The notes beneath the pieces were generated by a model. It was not told the DNA's origin, searched no databases, and worked only from the letters and a program-made list of their open reading frames with translations. A program made the position numbers and the translations under genes. A stretch of DNA of 64,000 nucleotides from positions 1 to 64,000 of the forward strand of contig NZ_QXQA01000001.1 of assembly GCF_003583765.1 (NCBI RefSeq), written 5' to 3'. This document shows, in pieces, positions 1-11,848 of this stretch. This DNA comes from Paenibacillus nanensis. GTDB lineage: Bacteria > Bacillota > Bacilli > Paenibacillales > Paenibacillaceae. Position 1 is the first letter of the stretch. The number at the start of each line of letters is the position of its first letter.

Positions 1-135
1 TATGGCCCACTCAAAGAGAAGCAAGAAACTTAGCTGGGGGCGAAGCCCCCGGCAAACCATCACTAAATACTAAAAATATCCATCGTCCCGATGGAAAACC
101 CTGCTACACAACTTTCTTGACGCTACCCGTCAGAG

Positions 136-632
136 GATGCTCCGAACGCAATAGTAACGCCACACGCGCTTAAATCTCCAATAGAGAATGCTCCGAACAC
201 AATAGTAACGCCACACGTGCTTAAATCTCCAATAGAGGATGCTCCGAACGCAATAGTAACGCCACACGCGCTTAAGTCCCCGTCAGAGGATGCTCCGAAC
301 GCAATAGTAACGCCACACGCGCTTAAGTCCCCGTCAGAGGATGCTCCGAACGCAATAGTAACGCCACATGCGATTAAATCTCCAATAGAGGGTGCTCCGA
401 ACGAATAGTAACGCCACACGCGCTTAAGTCCCCGTTAGAGGGTGCTCCGAACGCAATAGTAACGCCACACGCGCTTAATCCCCATCAGAGGGTGATCCGA
501 ACGCAATAGTAACGCCACACGCGCTAAAGTCCCCGTCAGAGGATGCTCCGAACGCAATAGTAACGCCACACGCGCTTAAATCTCCATCGGAGGGTACTCC
601 AAACGCAATAGTAACGCCACACGTGCATAACA
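136..632. repeat. Ten tandem copies of a 51-bp repeat
   Basis: Ten head-to-tail copies start at 136, 187, 238, 289, 340, 391, 441, 491, 542 and 593. The unit contains GCTCCGAACGCAATAGTAAC followed by GCCACACGCGCTTAA and a variable stretch (TCTCCAATAGAG or TCCCCGTCAGAG). The copies at 391 and 441 have each lost one base, so their spacing to the next copy is 50. Because 51 is 17 codons, short ORFs run through the array on both strands, but the single-base losses break them and none has a ribosome site; I treat the array as non-coding. The remaining bases of 1-745 show no gene, only a small GC hairpin at about 36-51. Confidence 0.9.
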
Positions 633-745
633 GCACCGAGACGCAGAAGGGGCGCAAGCTGTGAGCAGTGAGTAGGGAGCAGCAACCAGCGACCAGTGGC
701 GGTTTAAGCCGGTTCTACCAGCCCGCCGAACCACCGATCGGGCAA

Positions 746-784
746 CAAAAAAGCCTCCCGCGTATAACACGGAGAGGCTTGGTT
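746..784 (-). terminator. Rho-independent terminator of the tRNA-Arg gene
   Basis: Read on the minus strand, AAGCCTC and GAGGCTT flank a short loop and are followed by six T residues. It lies just downstream of the minus-strand tRNA. Confidence 0.75.
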
Positions 785-798
785 ATTGTAAGTATGGC

Positions 799-869
799 GC
801 GCCCGCTAGGAATCGAACCTAGATCTCAGGCTCCGGAGGCCTACGTCATATCCATTGGACCACGGGCGC
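799..869 (-). tRNA. tRNA-Arg (anticodon CCG)
   Basis: The minus strand folds as a 71-nt cloverleaf. The acceptor stem GCGCCCG pairs with CGGGCGC, and the T arm is CTAGG-TTCGATT-CCTAG. The anticodon stem has the 7-nt loop CTCCGGA, giving anticodon CCG, which reads the arginine codon CGG. No CCA is encoded. The terminator at 746-784 follows directly, so it appears to be a single-gene transcription unit. Confidence 0.93.
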
Positions 870-990
870 ATATATGAAAAAACAGTAGCAAAAATGATTA
901 TATGACATTCGCAGGTTGAAAGCAAGCGAAAATGAGAAATTAAATTTGAGAAAATCGTGGCAGTAATCGTTTTCATCGGAAGCTTGCCAC

Positions 991-1019
991 TTGCGGCAGA
1001 GCCGTATATTGGTTAAAAT
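991..1019 (+). promoter_or_regulatory. Sigma-A promoter of the glycolytic operon
   Basis: A -35 box TTGCGG (991-996), 17-bp spacer and -10 box TAAAAT (1014-1019) place the start of transcription near 1026, directly at the CggR operator. The rest of 870-1230 contains only this promoter, the operator and the leader of cggR. Confidence 0.7.
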
Positions 1020-1024
1020 AGAGG

Positions 1025-1079
1025 TGGGACTTAAAAGGAACATGCGGGACGCAATGAGTCCCAAACTACATTCAGTCCC
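1025..1079 (+). promoter_or_regulatory. Candidate CggR operator
   Basis: CGGGAC-GCAATG-AGTCCC (1045-1062) nearly matches the CggR half-site pair CGGGAC-N6-TGTCCC described in Bacillus. It is flanked by TGGGAC (1025-1030) and another AGTCCC (1074-1079). It sits immediately after the predicted transcription start, as in B. subtilis, where CggR blocks transcription until fructose-1,6-bisphosphate releases it. The spacing of the outer half-sites is not canonical. Confidence 0.7.
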
Positions 1080-1230
1080 ATGCGACCGACCCTAAGCGAA
1101 CGGTTAAAAAAGAAAAGTGGAGAGAAACACGTTCGCAGGAAGGCTCGCTAACATGCACGCGTGCACACCTGTATGATGTTCCTTTACAATCCCAAGCAAG
1201 ACGGCTTGGACGACCAATGGAGTGAAGGTA

Positions 1231-2274
1231 ATGCGACAGCTCATTGAACTGCAGCAGCAGCTTGTGCCGGATCTTCTGGACGTCATGAGGAAGCGGTACA
1301 TGATCCTGCATCAGGTTATGCTATCGGGCACGATCGGCCGACGTACGCTGGCGAATGCGCTGGAAATGACGGAGAGAGTGCTGAGAGCGGAAACCGAATT
1401 CTTAAAAGAACAAGGATTGCTCGAGATCCATACGGCAGGCATGCGGATCAGCGAGCAGGGACGTCAATTGCTGGAGCAGCTTGAGCCGCTTTATCAGTCG
1501 ATGCTCGGCTTGTCGGAGCTCGAAGAGAAGCTTCGCAAGGCGTTCGGGCTTACGCGGGTTGTCATTGTGCCGGGAGACTCCGAAACGTCAGACCGCACGA
1601 GGCGGGAGCTTGGTCGGGCAGCCGGTCAAGTGCTGCGCGGGGCGCTAAAGCCGAAAGATGTGGTGGCTGTTACAGGCGGCACGACAATCGCGCACGTAGC
1701 GAACCAGCTCACATCGCCGGTGGCGTTGAAGGATGTCTGGTTTGTGCCGGCGAGAGGCGGTCTGGGCGAAAGCTTGGATTACCAAGCGAATACGCTCGCT
1801 TCGACGATGGCCAAGCGTACAGGCGGGCATTACCGGCTTCTGCACGTGCCGGACCACTTGGGCGAAGAGGCTTTCGCCTCCTTAATGCAAGAGCCGAATA
1901 TTCGGGAGATTGTAGAGGTCATCCGAAGCGCGCGCATTGTGATTCATGGAATCGGAGACGCTATGGTGATGGCAAGAAGGCGCAAGCTGGAGCGTGAGGA
2001 AGTCGAGGAGATGAAGGCGGACGGGGCGCTGGCGGAGGCGTTCGGGTTCTATTTTGACCGGAATGGAGCCGTCGTTCACAAAATGCAAACCGTAGGGTTA
2101 CGGCTTGAAGATATTGTGAACACTGAACTTGTTATCGGCGTTGCCGGAGGCAAAAGCAAGGGCGAAGCGATTGCGGCCGTGATGAGGTTCGGGCACAATG
2201 ATGTGCTCGTAACGGACGAAGCGGCGGCGCTCGAAATGGTTGCGCTGCTCGAGAATGGCAATAATGAGAAGTAG
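1231..2274 (+). CDS. cggR: CggR, central glycolytic genes regulator
   Basis: A 347-residue SorC/DeoR-family repressor of the glycolytic operon it heads. The N-terminal helix-turn-helix region begins LIELQQQLVPDLL and continues through the IGRRTLANAL segment. The C-terminal sugar-phosphate-binding domain carries VTGGTTIAHVA, VPARGGLGE, HGIGDAMVMARRR and VTDEAAALEM, all characteristic of CggR. I chose ATG 1231 rather than GTG 1222 because GGAG (1219-1222) is 8 bases upstream and the resulting N-terminus matches CggR. An operator-like site lies in its own leader, so autoregulation is expected. Fructose-1,6-bisphosphate as inducer is family knowledge. Confidence 0.95.
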   Translation: MRQLIELQQQLVPDLLDVMRKRYMILHQVMLSGTIGRRTLANALEMTERVLRAETEFLKEQGLLEIHTAGMRISEQGRQLLEQLEPLYQSMLGLSELEEKLRKAFGLTRVVIVPGDSETSDRTRRELGRAAGQVLRGALKPKDVVAVTGGTTIAHVANQLTSPVALKDVWFVPARGGLGESLDYQANTLASTMAKRTGGHYRLLHVPDHLGEEAFASLMQEPNIREIVEVIRSARIVIHGIGDAMVMARRRKLEREEVEEMKADGALAEAFGFYFDRNGAVVHKMQTVGLRLEDIVNTELVIGVAGGKSKGEAIAAVMRFGHNDVLVTDEAAALEMVALLENGNNEK

Positions 2275-2355
2275 GCATCACGACGAAGAACGGCTGCCGT
2301 AAGGGGTCGGCCGCGACACGTCTTGAAATATATTTTGCATTTTAAAAACGCTTAG

Positions 2356-3372
<1,017 letters not shown>

Positions 3373-3446
3373 GGAAAAAAGCTGACGGGCCGCGGCTCCT
3401 AAACCGAGCTTCGGCCCTTGGTTTGCGCCCTCGCAAGGCCTGGCCT

Positions 3447-3485
3447 AAGGGCGTTCCTTCCTGTTTGTGAAGGGGCGCCTTTTTC
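3447..3485 (+). terminator. Intra-operon terminator-like hairpin between gapA and pgk
   Basis: AAGGGCG and CGCCTT arms, with an inner TTC/GAA pairing, form an imperfect stem followed by five T residues. It lies between gapA and pgk, so it could let most transcripts stop after gapA and lower expression of the downstream genes. Confidence 0.5.
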
Positions 3486-3519
3486 TCTAAATACCTACTA
3501 TCGGGGAGGATTTAATACC

Positions 3520-4704
3520 ATGAACAAGAAGAGTGTGCGTGACGTAGCTGAACTGCAAGGGAAACGCGTTTTTGTCCGCGTTGACTTTAACGTGCCGATC
3601 GAGAACGGCAAAATTACGGATGACAAAAGAATCCGCGAGACGCTTCCAACGATCAACTACTTGATCGAAAAGGGCGCAAAAGTGATTTTGGCGAGCCACC
3701 TGGGCCGTCCAAACGGTGAGGTTGTCGAAGAGCTCCGCCACACGGCTTCCGCTGTGCGCCTGTCCGAGCTGCTCGGCAAACCGGTTGCAAAAGCCAATGA
3801 AGCGATCGGCGAAGCGGTTGAAGCGCAAGTCGCTGCGATGAACAACGGCGATGTGCTGCTTCTTGAGAACGTGCGCTTCTACCCGGGCGAAGAGAAAAAC
3901 GATCCGGAGCTGGCGAAAGCTTTTGCCAAACTGGCTGACCTGTTTGTGAATGACGCGTTCGGCGCCGCTCATCGCGCGCATGCTTCCACTGAGGGCATCG
4001 CTCATATCCTTCCAGCCGTATCCGGCCTGCTGATGGAGAGAGAGCTTGAAGTGCTCGGCAAAGCGCTGAACAACCCTGAGCGTCCGTTCACGGCGATCGT
4101 TGGCGGTTCCAAGGTTAAGGACAAAATTGCCGTTATCGACAAAATGCTCGAAATCGCGGATAACATCATCATCGGCGGCGGCCTGTCGTACACCTTCTTC
4201 AAGGCGCAAGGCCATGAAATCGGCAAGTCCCTCGTGGACAACAGCAAGCTGGATCTGGCTCTTGAGTTCATGGAGAAAGCGAAAAAGCTGGGCAAAAACT
4301 TCCTGATCCCGGTCGATATCGTCGTAACCGACGACTTCAGCGCGGATGCGAACACGCAGATCGTAGACGTAGACAGCATTCCGGCTGACTGGGAAGGCAT
4401 TGACATCGGACCGAAAACACGCGAGCTATACGCCGACGTTATCAAAAACTCCAAGCTGGTCGTTTGGAACGGGCCAATGGGCGTATTCGAAATCGAACCG
4501 TTTTCCCATGGCACTCGCGCGGTAGCGCAAGCGACAGCTGAAACATCCGCTTACACCGTAATTGGCGGCGGCGACTCCGCTGCGGCTGCTGAGAAGTTCG
4601 GCCTCGCTGACCGCATGGACTTCATCTCCACTGGCGGCGGCGCTTCGCTGGAGTTTATGGAAGGCAAGCAGCTTCCAGGCGTAGTAGCACTTAACGATAA
4701 ATAG
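3520..4704 (+). CDS. pgk: Phosphoglycerate kinase
   Basis: Transfers the acyl phosphate of 1,3-bisphosphoglycerate to ADP, giving ATP and 3-phosphoglycerate. The 394 residues match the usual length. Recognisable segments are RVDFNVP near the N-terminus, [21 protein letters not shown], the GGSKVKDKI stretch, WNGPMGVFE and the C-terminal nucleotide-binding [13 protein letters not shown]. The frame is open upstream to 3418, but ATG 3520 is chosen because GGGGAGGA ends 9 bases before it and the N-terminus then fits the family. Third gene of the glycolytic operon. Confidence 0.97.
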   Translation: MNKKSVRDVAELQGKRVFVRVDFNVPIENGKITDDKRIRETLPTINYLIEKGAKVILASHLGRPNGEVVEELRHTASAVRLSELLGKPVAKANEAIGEAVEAQVAAMNNGDVLLLENVRFYPGEEKNDPELAKAFAKLADLFVNDAFGAAHRAHASTEGIAHILPAVSGLLMERELEVLGKALNNPERPFTAIVGGSKVKDKIAVIDKMLEIADNIIIGGGLSYTFFKAQGHEIGKSLVDNSKLDLALEFMEKAKKLGKNFLIPVDIVVTDDFSADANTQIVDVDSIPADWEGIDIGPKTRELYADVIKNSKLVVWNGPMGVFEIEPFSHGTRAVAQATAETSAYTVIGGGDSAAAAEKFGLADRMDFISTGGGASLEFMEGKQLPGVVALNDK

Positions 4705-4710
4705 GTTTGA

Positions 4711-5490
<780 letters not shown>

Positions 5491-5491
5491 G

Positions 5492-7030
5492 ATGGCTTCC
5501 CGCAAACCTGTAGCCTTAATTATTTTGGACGGCTTCGGCCTTCGCGACGACGTAACGGGCAATGCGGTTGCGCAAGCGAAAAAGCCGAATTATGACCGGT
5601 ACTGGTCGCAATACCCGCATACGACACTAACGGCATGCGGCGAAGCGGTCGGCTTGCCGGAAGGACAAATGGGCAACTCTGAAGTCGGTCACCTGAACAT
5701 CGGCGCAGGCCGCATCGTGTATCAGGATTTGACCCGCATCAGCAAATCGATTCGCGAGGGAGAGTTTTTCCAAAACGAAACACTCCTTAACGCGGTTAAC
5801 CATGTGAAATCGAATGGCAAAAAGCTGCATTTGTACGGCTTATTGTCGGACGGCGGCGTACACAGCCACATTGACCACCTGTTCGCTTTGCTCGAGCTGG
5901 CGAAGAAGGAAGGTCTGCAGGATGTATACGTTCACGCGTTCCTTGACGGCCGCGACGTGGCGCCGGACAGCGCGAAGGGCTATGTGGAGCAGCTGCAAGC
6001 GAAGATTGACGAGCTTGGCGTGGGCCGCATCGCAACTGTGCAAGGCCGCTATTACGCGATGGACCGCGACAAGCGCTGGGAGCGTACGGAGAAGTCCTAC
6101 CGCGCAATGGTATACGGCGAAGGTCCGGCATATACGAACCCTATCGATGCTGTCGTAGAATCCTATGCTTTGTCCGTCTATGACGAGTTCGTGATGCCGA
6201 CCGTTATTGTCGGAGAAGACGGCAAGCCTGTAGGTCTGGTAGAGTCGGGAGACGCGGTTGTGTTCTTCAACTTCCGTCCGGACCGCGCGATTCAGCTGTC
6301 GCAGGTGTTCACGAATGAAGACTTCCGCGGCTTCGACCGCGGCGCGAACCATCCGACAGGACTGCACTTCGTATGCCTGACGCTGTTCAGCGAAACGGTA
6401 GGCGGCTATGTCGCTTACGAGCCGAAGAACCTCGACAATACGCTTGGCGAAGTGCTTGCGCAGAACGGCAAGACGCAGCTTCGTACGGCGGAAACCGAGA
6501 AATATCCGCATGTCACCTTCTTCTTCAGCGGCGGACGCGACAAGGAGCTTCCGGGCGAAACTCGCGTGCTGATCAACTCGCCGAAGGTTGCAACGTATGA
6601 CCTGCAGCCTGAGATGAGCGCATACGAGCTTGCGGAATCGACCGTTCGCGAGATCGAAGCCGATAAGCACGACGCCATCATCCTGAACTTCGCGAACCCG
6701 GATATGGTCGGCCACTCCGGCATGCTGGAGCCGACGATCAAAGCGGTGGAAGCGACGGACGAATGCCTCGGCAAAGTGGTGGAAGCGGTGCTCGCGAAGG
6801 GCGGCGTCTGCATCATCACGGCGGACCACGGCAACGCGGATATGGTGTTCGACGAGAACGGCCGTCCGCATACGGCGCATACGACGAACCCGGTTCCTTT
6901 TATCGTCACGAAAGAAGGAGCAGCGCTTCGCGAAGGCGGCATTCTGGCGGATATCGCGCCGACCATGCTGGATCTTCTCGAGCTTGCGAAGCCTGCTGAG
7001 ATGACAGGCTCGACATTGCTGGGCAAATAA
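5492..7030 (+). CDS. gpmI: 2,3-bisphosphoglycerate-independent phosphoglycerate mutase
   Basis: Converts 3-phosphoglycerate to 2-phosphoglycerate, using two Mn ions and a phosphoserine intermediate, as known for this alkaline-phosphatase-superfamily enzyme. The 512 residues start [10 protein letters not shown] and contain the nucleophile Ser in [10 protein letters not shown], then DGRDVAPDS, the metal ligands in [12 protein letters not shown] and TADHGNAD, and HTTNPVPF near the end. Only one base separates it from the tpiA stop, so its ribosome site (GAGGGGG) is inside tpiA. This suggests translational coupling. Confidence 0.97.
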   Translation: MASRKPVALIILDGFGLRDDVTGNAVAQAKKPNYDRYWSQYPHTTLTACGEAVGLPEGQMGNSEVGHLNIGAGRIVYQDLTRISKSIREGEFFQNETLLNAVNHVKSNGKKLHLYGLLSDGGVHSHIDHLFALLELAKKEGLQDVYVHAFLDGRDVAPDSAKGYVEQLQAKIDELGVGRIATVQGRYYAMDRDKRWERTEKSYRAMVYGEGPAYTNPIDAVVESYALSVYDEFVMPTVIVGEDGKPVGLVESGDAVVFFNFRPDRAIQLSQVFTNEDFRGFDRGANHPTGLHFVCLTLFSETVGGYVAYEPKNLDNTLGEVLAQNGKTQLRTAETEKYPHVTFFFSGGRDKELPGETRVLINSPKVATYDLQPEMSAYELAESTVREIEADKHDAIILNFANPDMVGHSGMLEPTIKAVEATDECLGKVVEAVLAKGGVCIITADHGNADMVFDENGRPHTAHTTNPVPFIVTKEGAALREGGILADIAPTMLDLLELAKPAEMTGSTLLGK

Positions 7031-7069
7031 TAGTAGACTATTGAGTTGGAAAGATAAATTTTGACATGA

Positions 7070-8380
<1,311 letters not shown>

Positions 8381-8417
8381 GCTTAGGCAGCTTGACTGCT
8401 GAATGCTGGAATAACAA

Positions 8418-8456
8418 AGAGCATGTCCGAGGGTACGGGCATGCTCTTTTTCTTTT
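8418..8456 (+). terminator. Terminator of the glycolytic operon
   Basis: AGAGCATG and CATGCTCT form an 8-bp stem followed by a T-rich run. It ends the eno transcript. Its complement has no useful T run for the convergent tetR gene. Confidence 0.85.
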
Positions 8457-8472
8457 ATGTCTGGTGCTTAGC

Positions 8473-9135
8473 TTAGGAGCGTGGCCGCTCGCTTTCCAGC
8501 TTTTTGTTCATGGCGTTCAAATAGCCTCTCGTAACCCCCGCAACATAGCCGGGACCGAGAAGCGTCATTTGCGCCAAGTTATACGCCATTTCCTTAGGGG
8601 ATGTCAGCATACCGTTTTCCAGCCAATCCTGGATAACGCCCAAATGTGCGGAGCTGATATAGGCGGTTAAATATTCGGCCGGCACCATCAAATCTCCTCC
8701 GAAAGTCGTCAGTACCTGCAGCGCTTTTTGGCGAATCACATCCTTCAGCTTTTTCTGGAACAAGGGATCGCCCTTGGGACCGAGCACGACGCGCATGAAC
8801 GCGGCGTTCTCCTGCAGCAGCTCGAACAGCTTCTCTATGAAGGGAAGAAGGACCCATTGCGCAGGGCTTTTTTTGTAACTAGCCGCAATATTGATAATGC
8901 CGGATTCCGCGAGCGATATAATTGCCGTAATCATCTCCGCTTCGCTTTGCTCCAGCAGATCGTATTTGTCTTTATAATGAATATAGAAGGTGCCCCGGTT
9001 AATGTCGGCTCTCTCCGTTAGGTCTTTGACCGTAATGCCGTCAAAGCCTTTCTCCTCCATAAGCTCCGTAAGCGCGTCCCGGATCATTCTTTTCGTACGC
9101 GTGACCCGCCGGTCAACCTGCTGTTCTTCCGTCAT
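8473..9135 (-). CDS. TetR/AcrR-family regulator (YhgE-locus type)
   Basis: A 220-residue transcription factor. The N-terminal TetR helix-turn-helix reads KRMIRDALTELMEEKGFDG then ITVKDLTERADINRGTFY-IHYKDK; the C-terminal two-thirds resembles the TetR_C_8-type ligand domain. ATG at 9135 is chosen because GGGGAG lies just upstream and the ORF extension before it lacks family sequence. It is divergent from the membrane-protein gene at 9318, with a 14-bp inverted repeat and a promoter between them, so it probably represses that gene and possibly itself. Ligand unknown. Confidence 0.85.
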   Translation of the reverse strand: MTEEQQVDRRVTRTKRMIRDALTELMEEKGFDGITVKDLTERADINRGTFYIHYKDKYDLLEQSEAEMITAIISLAESGIINIAASYKKSPAQWVLLPFIEKLFELLQENAAFMRVVLGPKGDPLFQKKLKDVIRQKALQVLTTFGGDLMVPAEYLTAYISSAHLGVIQDWLENGMLTSPKEMAYNLAQMTLLGPGYVAGVTRGYLNAMNKKLESERPRS

Positions 9136-9163
9136 TTTCGCTCTCCCCTCAACATATATCCGA

Positions 9164-9258
9164 ATCGTGTTGATTAAACGGCACAATGCATGAAACTGGT
9201 CATTGAGTATTCGTTGAAACTAATTATAATGTACATTGTGATCATTAATCAACACGAT
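9164..9258. promoter_or_regulatory. Divergent control region: promoter flanked by a 14-bp inverted repeat
   Basis: ATCGTGTTGATTAA (9164-9177) and its exact reverse complement (9245-9258) flank a promoter reading rightwards: TTGAGT (9203-9208), 16-bp spacer, TATAAT (9225-9230). Two identical half-sites around a promoter between a TetR gene and its divergent partner suggest operators for that regulator. The binding is inferred. Confidence 0.6.
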
Positions 9259-9317
9259 GTTCATTTAATGGGATTGATGATTAAGGTGGTTAGAAAAATG
9301 GAGAGGGAGAGATTTTG

Positions 9318-10502
9318 ATGCAAAACGTAATCAAAAACAAGCTGTTGCTTGCCGCGCCTTTTATCGCGTTGCTTGCCGTTTTTATCTTTACGCTTACGCT
9401 GTATCCGTCCGCTCGGATGAAACCGGCCGATCTGCCGGTTGCGATCGTGAATTTGGATGAAGGCGTTAATCTGCCTGACGGAACGAAGCTTAAGATGGGC
9501 AACACCGTCTCCGAACAAATTCGCGCTGCCTCTGGCGGGGGAGAAGGAGCCGGGCTGCCCGTCAAATGGGTGGAGGCTGACAGCGAACAAGCCGTTCGCG
9601 ACGGATTGAATGACCGCAAGTATTATGCGGCTCTTATCTTACCGGCAGATTTCAGCGCAAAGCAGGCATCGCTGCGCACGCCTGAACCGCAGCCGGCCGA
9701 GCTGACGGTCCTCGTCAATCAAGGAATGAATGCGACGGTGTCGACGATGCTTACGCAGATGGTCGGCGGCGTGGCGGATCAGATGAATCGGATGCTCAGC
9801 GCGCAGCTGCTTGCCGAGCTGGAGGCGAAAGGCGCGACCTTGACGCCGAAGCAAGCAGCGGCGCTTACCTCTCCGATCGCAGTTGAAGTAACGAATGTGA
9901 ACGCATTCGGTACGAGCGCCGCAAGAGGGAACGCGCCGGTGTCGCTGTTCCAGCCGATCTGGATGGCGAGCATTGCGGGAGCGGCGATCAGCACCTTCGT
10001 CATCGGCAAGACGATTGAGCGCTCTAACGCAAGCTGCAGCGGTAAATTAGGGGCAAGGCTGATCCAGCTTGCTATCGGCGTTGTCGTCGCCCTGTTCGCG
10101 GGCTTCGGCATGTCATGGTTAGCAGATGAGATGCTCGGACTGGATGTGCCGAATATTGGCGATGTAGGGTTGTTCCTCGCACTTGCTGTGCTCGCCTTCT
10201 TCTTGATGATATCCGCGGTGCTGAGCTGGACGGGAATCCGAGGCATTGTGCTGTTCGTGCTGTTGTTATTTTTCGGAGCGCCGCTGCTTGCGCTGCCGCC
10301 GGAATTCATGAACGGCTTCTACCGGGACTGGGTTCATTCTTGGCTGCCGATGCGGTTTATGGTGGATGGGCTTCGCGAGCTGTTTTTCTTCGAACAGGGT
10401 TTTCATTGGAGCGGATCCGCCGCTGTGCTGAGCGGTATTGCCGGCGTAAGCTTGATTGTGCTGCTTCTGTCGGTATTTAAGCCGCAAGCGAAACAACGAT
10501 AA
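9318..10502 (+). CDS. YhgE/Pip-domain ABC-2-type membrane protein
   Basis: 394 residues. One N-terminal transmembrane helix (about 8-28) leads to a large extracytoplasmic domain with AIVNLDEGV and YYAALILPADFSA, hallmark segments of the YhgE/Pip N-terminal family. About five transmembrane helices fill the C-terminal half, with the GAPLLALPPEFM loop before the last. Such proteins are ABC-2-like permeases; relatives include the phage infection protein Pip and type VII secretion-associated proteins, but the substrate is unknown. ATG 9318 follows a GAGAGGGAGAG ribosome site. A TetR gene divergent to it is the likely regulator, and a terminator follows. Confidence 0.75.
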   Translation: MQNVIKNKLLLAAPFIALLAVFIFTLTLYPSARMKPADLPVAIVNLDEGVNLPDGTKLKMGNTVSEQIRAASGGGEGAGLPVKWVEADSEQAVRDGLNDRKYYAALILPADFSAKQASLRTPEPQPAELTVLVNQGMNATVSTMLTQMVGGVADQMNRMLSAQLLAELEAKGATLTPKQAAALTSPIAVEVTNVNAFGTSAARGNAPVSLFQPIWMASIAGAAISTFVIGKTIERSNASCSGKLGARLIQLAIGVVVALFAGFGMSWLADEMLGLDVPNIGDVGLFLALAVLAFFLMISAVLSWTGIRGIVLFVLLLFFGAPLLALPPEFMNGFYRDWVHSWLPMRFMVDGLRELFFFEQGFHWSGSAAVLSGIAGVSLIVLLLSVFKPQAKQR

Positions 10503-10507
10503 GGATG

Positions 10508-10537
10508 GAGGGGCTCGCGGAGCCCCTCTTTTATTTT
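10508..10537 (+). terminator. Rho-independent terminator
   Basis: GAGGGGCT-CGCGG-AGCCCCTC is a perfect 8-bp stem with a T-rich tail just after the YhgE-like gene. Confidence 0.85.
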
Positions 10538-10604
10538 GCGTATAAGAGAATCGTTGCGTATCATAAAAGAATCATAGAGTCGGTTATTGGGAGGAGAAGC
10601 GCAT

Positions 10605-11300
10605 ATGCTGATTGAAGTTATTGCGATTCGGGCTGAGGATGCGGAAGCGGCTTATGCGGGCGGGGCAGACCGGATCGAGCTGGTCAGCGGCATAGCGGAG
10701 GGAGGCTTAACGCCTAGCATTGGACTCGTTGAGGCCGTGGTGAAGACGGCTCCGCTTCCAGTCAACGTGATGGTGAGGCCGCACAGTCAATCGTTTTGGT
10801 ACAGCGAGGCAGATCTATCGATTATGCTTCGGGATATACGCGCGGTTCGGGAAGCGGGAGCCGCAGGAATCGTAGTCGGGGTATTGGATGAATATGGGGG
10901 GATCGATCGTGCGGCTTTAGAGCGGTTGCTGAATGCCGCCGAAGGGCTGGATGTCACATTCCACCGCGCTTTCGACGAGATTGCGGATCAGGTGAACGCG
11001 CTTAGACAGCTTGCGGAATATCCGCAGATCAGCCGGGTGCTGACCGCCGGCGGACTGCAGCCGGCTCCCCAGTCTGCGGATAAAATTCGTCAGCTGCGCA
11101 TGGCGGGCGACGCGCTTGGCATTTGCATACTCGGCGGCTACGGCTTGCACGCAAATAATATTGCCGGCTTTGTACGGCAGACCGGCGTACGGGAGGTTCA
11201 TTTCGGCGGAGGGGTTCGGCAAGCAGGAAGCTTCAAGGAGAAGGTGGACCCTGAGCTGATTCGGGGAATCCGTGAGCTGTTGTCCAGGTTGCAGGAGTAA
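10605..11300 (+). CDS. cutC: CutC family protein
   Basis: A 231-residue TIM-barrel protein of the CutC family, historically linked to copper homeostasis, though the biochemical activity is uncertain. Family segments visible are GGADRIELVS, EGGLTPSIGL, VMVRPHSQSFWYS, the FHRAFDE motif and VHFGGGVR near the C-terminus. ATG 10605 is preceded by GGGAGGAG at 7 bases; the ORF extension upstream is not family-like. It stands alone between two transcription units, and no metal-responsive operator was recognised. Confidence 0.9.
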   Translation: MLIEVIAIRAEDAEAAYAGGADRIELVSGIAEGGLTPSIGLVEAVVKTAPLPVNVMVRPHSQSFWYSEADLSIMLRDIRAVREAGAAGIVVGVLDEYGGIDRAALERLLNAAEGLDVTFHRAFDEIADQVNALRQLAEYPQISRVLTAGGLQPAPQSADKIRQLRMAGDALGICILGGYGLHANNIAGFVRQTGVREVHFGGGVRQAGSFKEKVDPELIRGIRELLSRLQE

Positions 11301-11372
11301 GTGACAAGCATCTTGGCGAGCTGAAGGGGATCTTGTTGTGGAGACGATCAGCTCTCTCAAAAGCTAGTCCTA

Positions 11373-11401
11373 TTGTAAAAGACAAGGGGCTGTGGTACAA
11401 T
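11373..11401 (+). promoter_or_regulatory. Sigma-A promoter of secG
   Basis: TTGTAA (11373-11378), 17-bp spacer, TACAAT (11396-11401), 45 bases before the secG start. Confidence 0.7.
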
Positions 11402-11445
11402 CGATTTATATGTTTTTACGAGCGGCTACGCTGGAGGTGGATTGA

Positions 11446-11682
11446 ATGGAAATCACATTGAAGATCCTGCTTGTATTGTTCTCAATCGGATTGATCGCAG
11501 TCGTATTGCTGCAAAAGGGCAAGAGCGCTGGGTTGTCCGGAGCGATTACCGGCGGTGCGGAGCACTTATTCGGTAAGCAGAAAGCTCGCGGCTTGGACCT
11601 GTTCCTGCAGCGTCTGACGGTTGCTTTCGCAGTTGGATTCTTTGTGTTGGCGCTGGTTGTTTCCTATTTCGTCCAACCATAA
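11446..11682 (+). CDS. secG: Preprotein translocase subunit SecG
   Basis: A 78-residue membrane protein of the SecYEG channel. It has two hydrophobic helices (about 4-21 and 55-76) joined by a polar loop with the family signature [19 protein letters not shown]. This is the usual Gram-positive SecG length. Its position just before rnr, smpB and ssrA is the common Firmicute order. A terminator follows at 11699, so it may be separately transcribed from rnr. Confidence 0.95.
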   Translation: MEITLKILLVLFSIGLIAVVLLQKGKSAGLSGAITGGAEHLFGKQKARGLDLFLQRLTVAFAVGFFVLALVVSYFVQP

Positions 11683-11698
11683 TACGTTTACGATGAAG

Positions 11699-11725
11699 AG
11701 CGAGGTGCATACCTCGCTTTTTTTG
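11699..11725 (+). terminator. Terminator after secG
   Basis: AGCGAGGT-GCAT-ACCTCGCT followed by a run of T residues. Confidence 0.88.
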
Positions 11726-11848
11726 TTTTTTTCGGATATTTGGGATGGTATGCTGGCAATTCGTGTATACTACATGGTATATGGCAATCTATCAACCGTC
11801 TGCAAGAGTTGTCAGCTTGGGACGGTTTCCCTAAGGAGATTAGGCGTT

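Noticed and set aside
123..419. Repeat-encoded ORF on the minus strand (17-residue repeats, ACGVTIAFGASSDGDLS type)
   Set aside because: It exists because 51 is divisible by three; single-base losses in two units break the frame, and there is no ribosome site.
136..632. CRISPR array
   Set aside because: The whole 51-bp unit is repeated with only slight variation, without unique spacers, and no cas gene is present.
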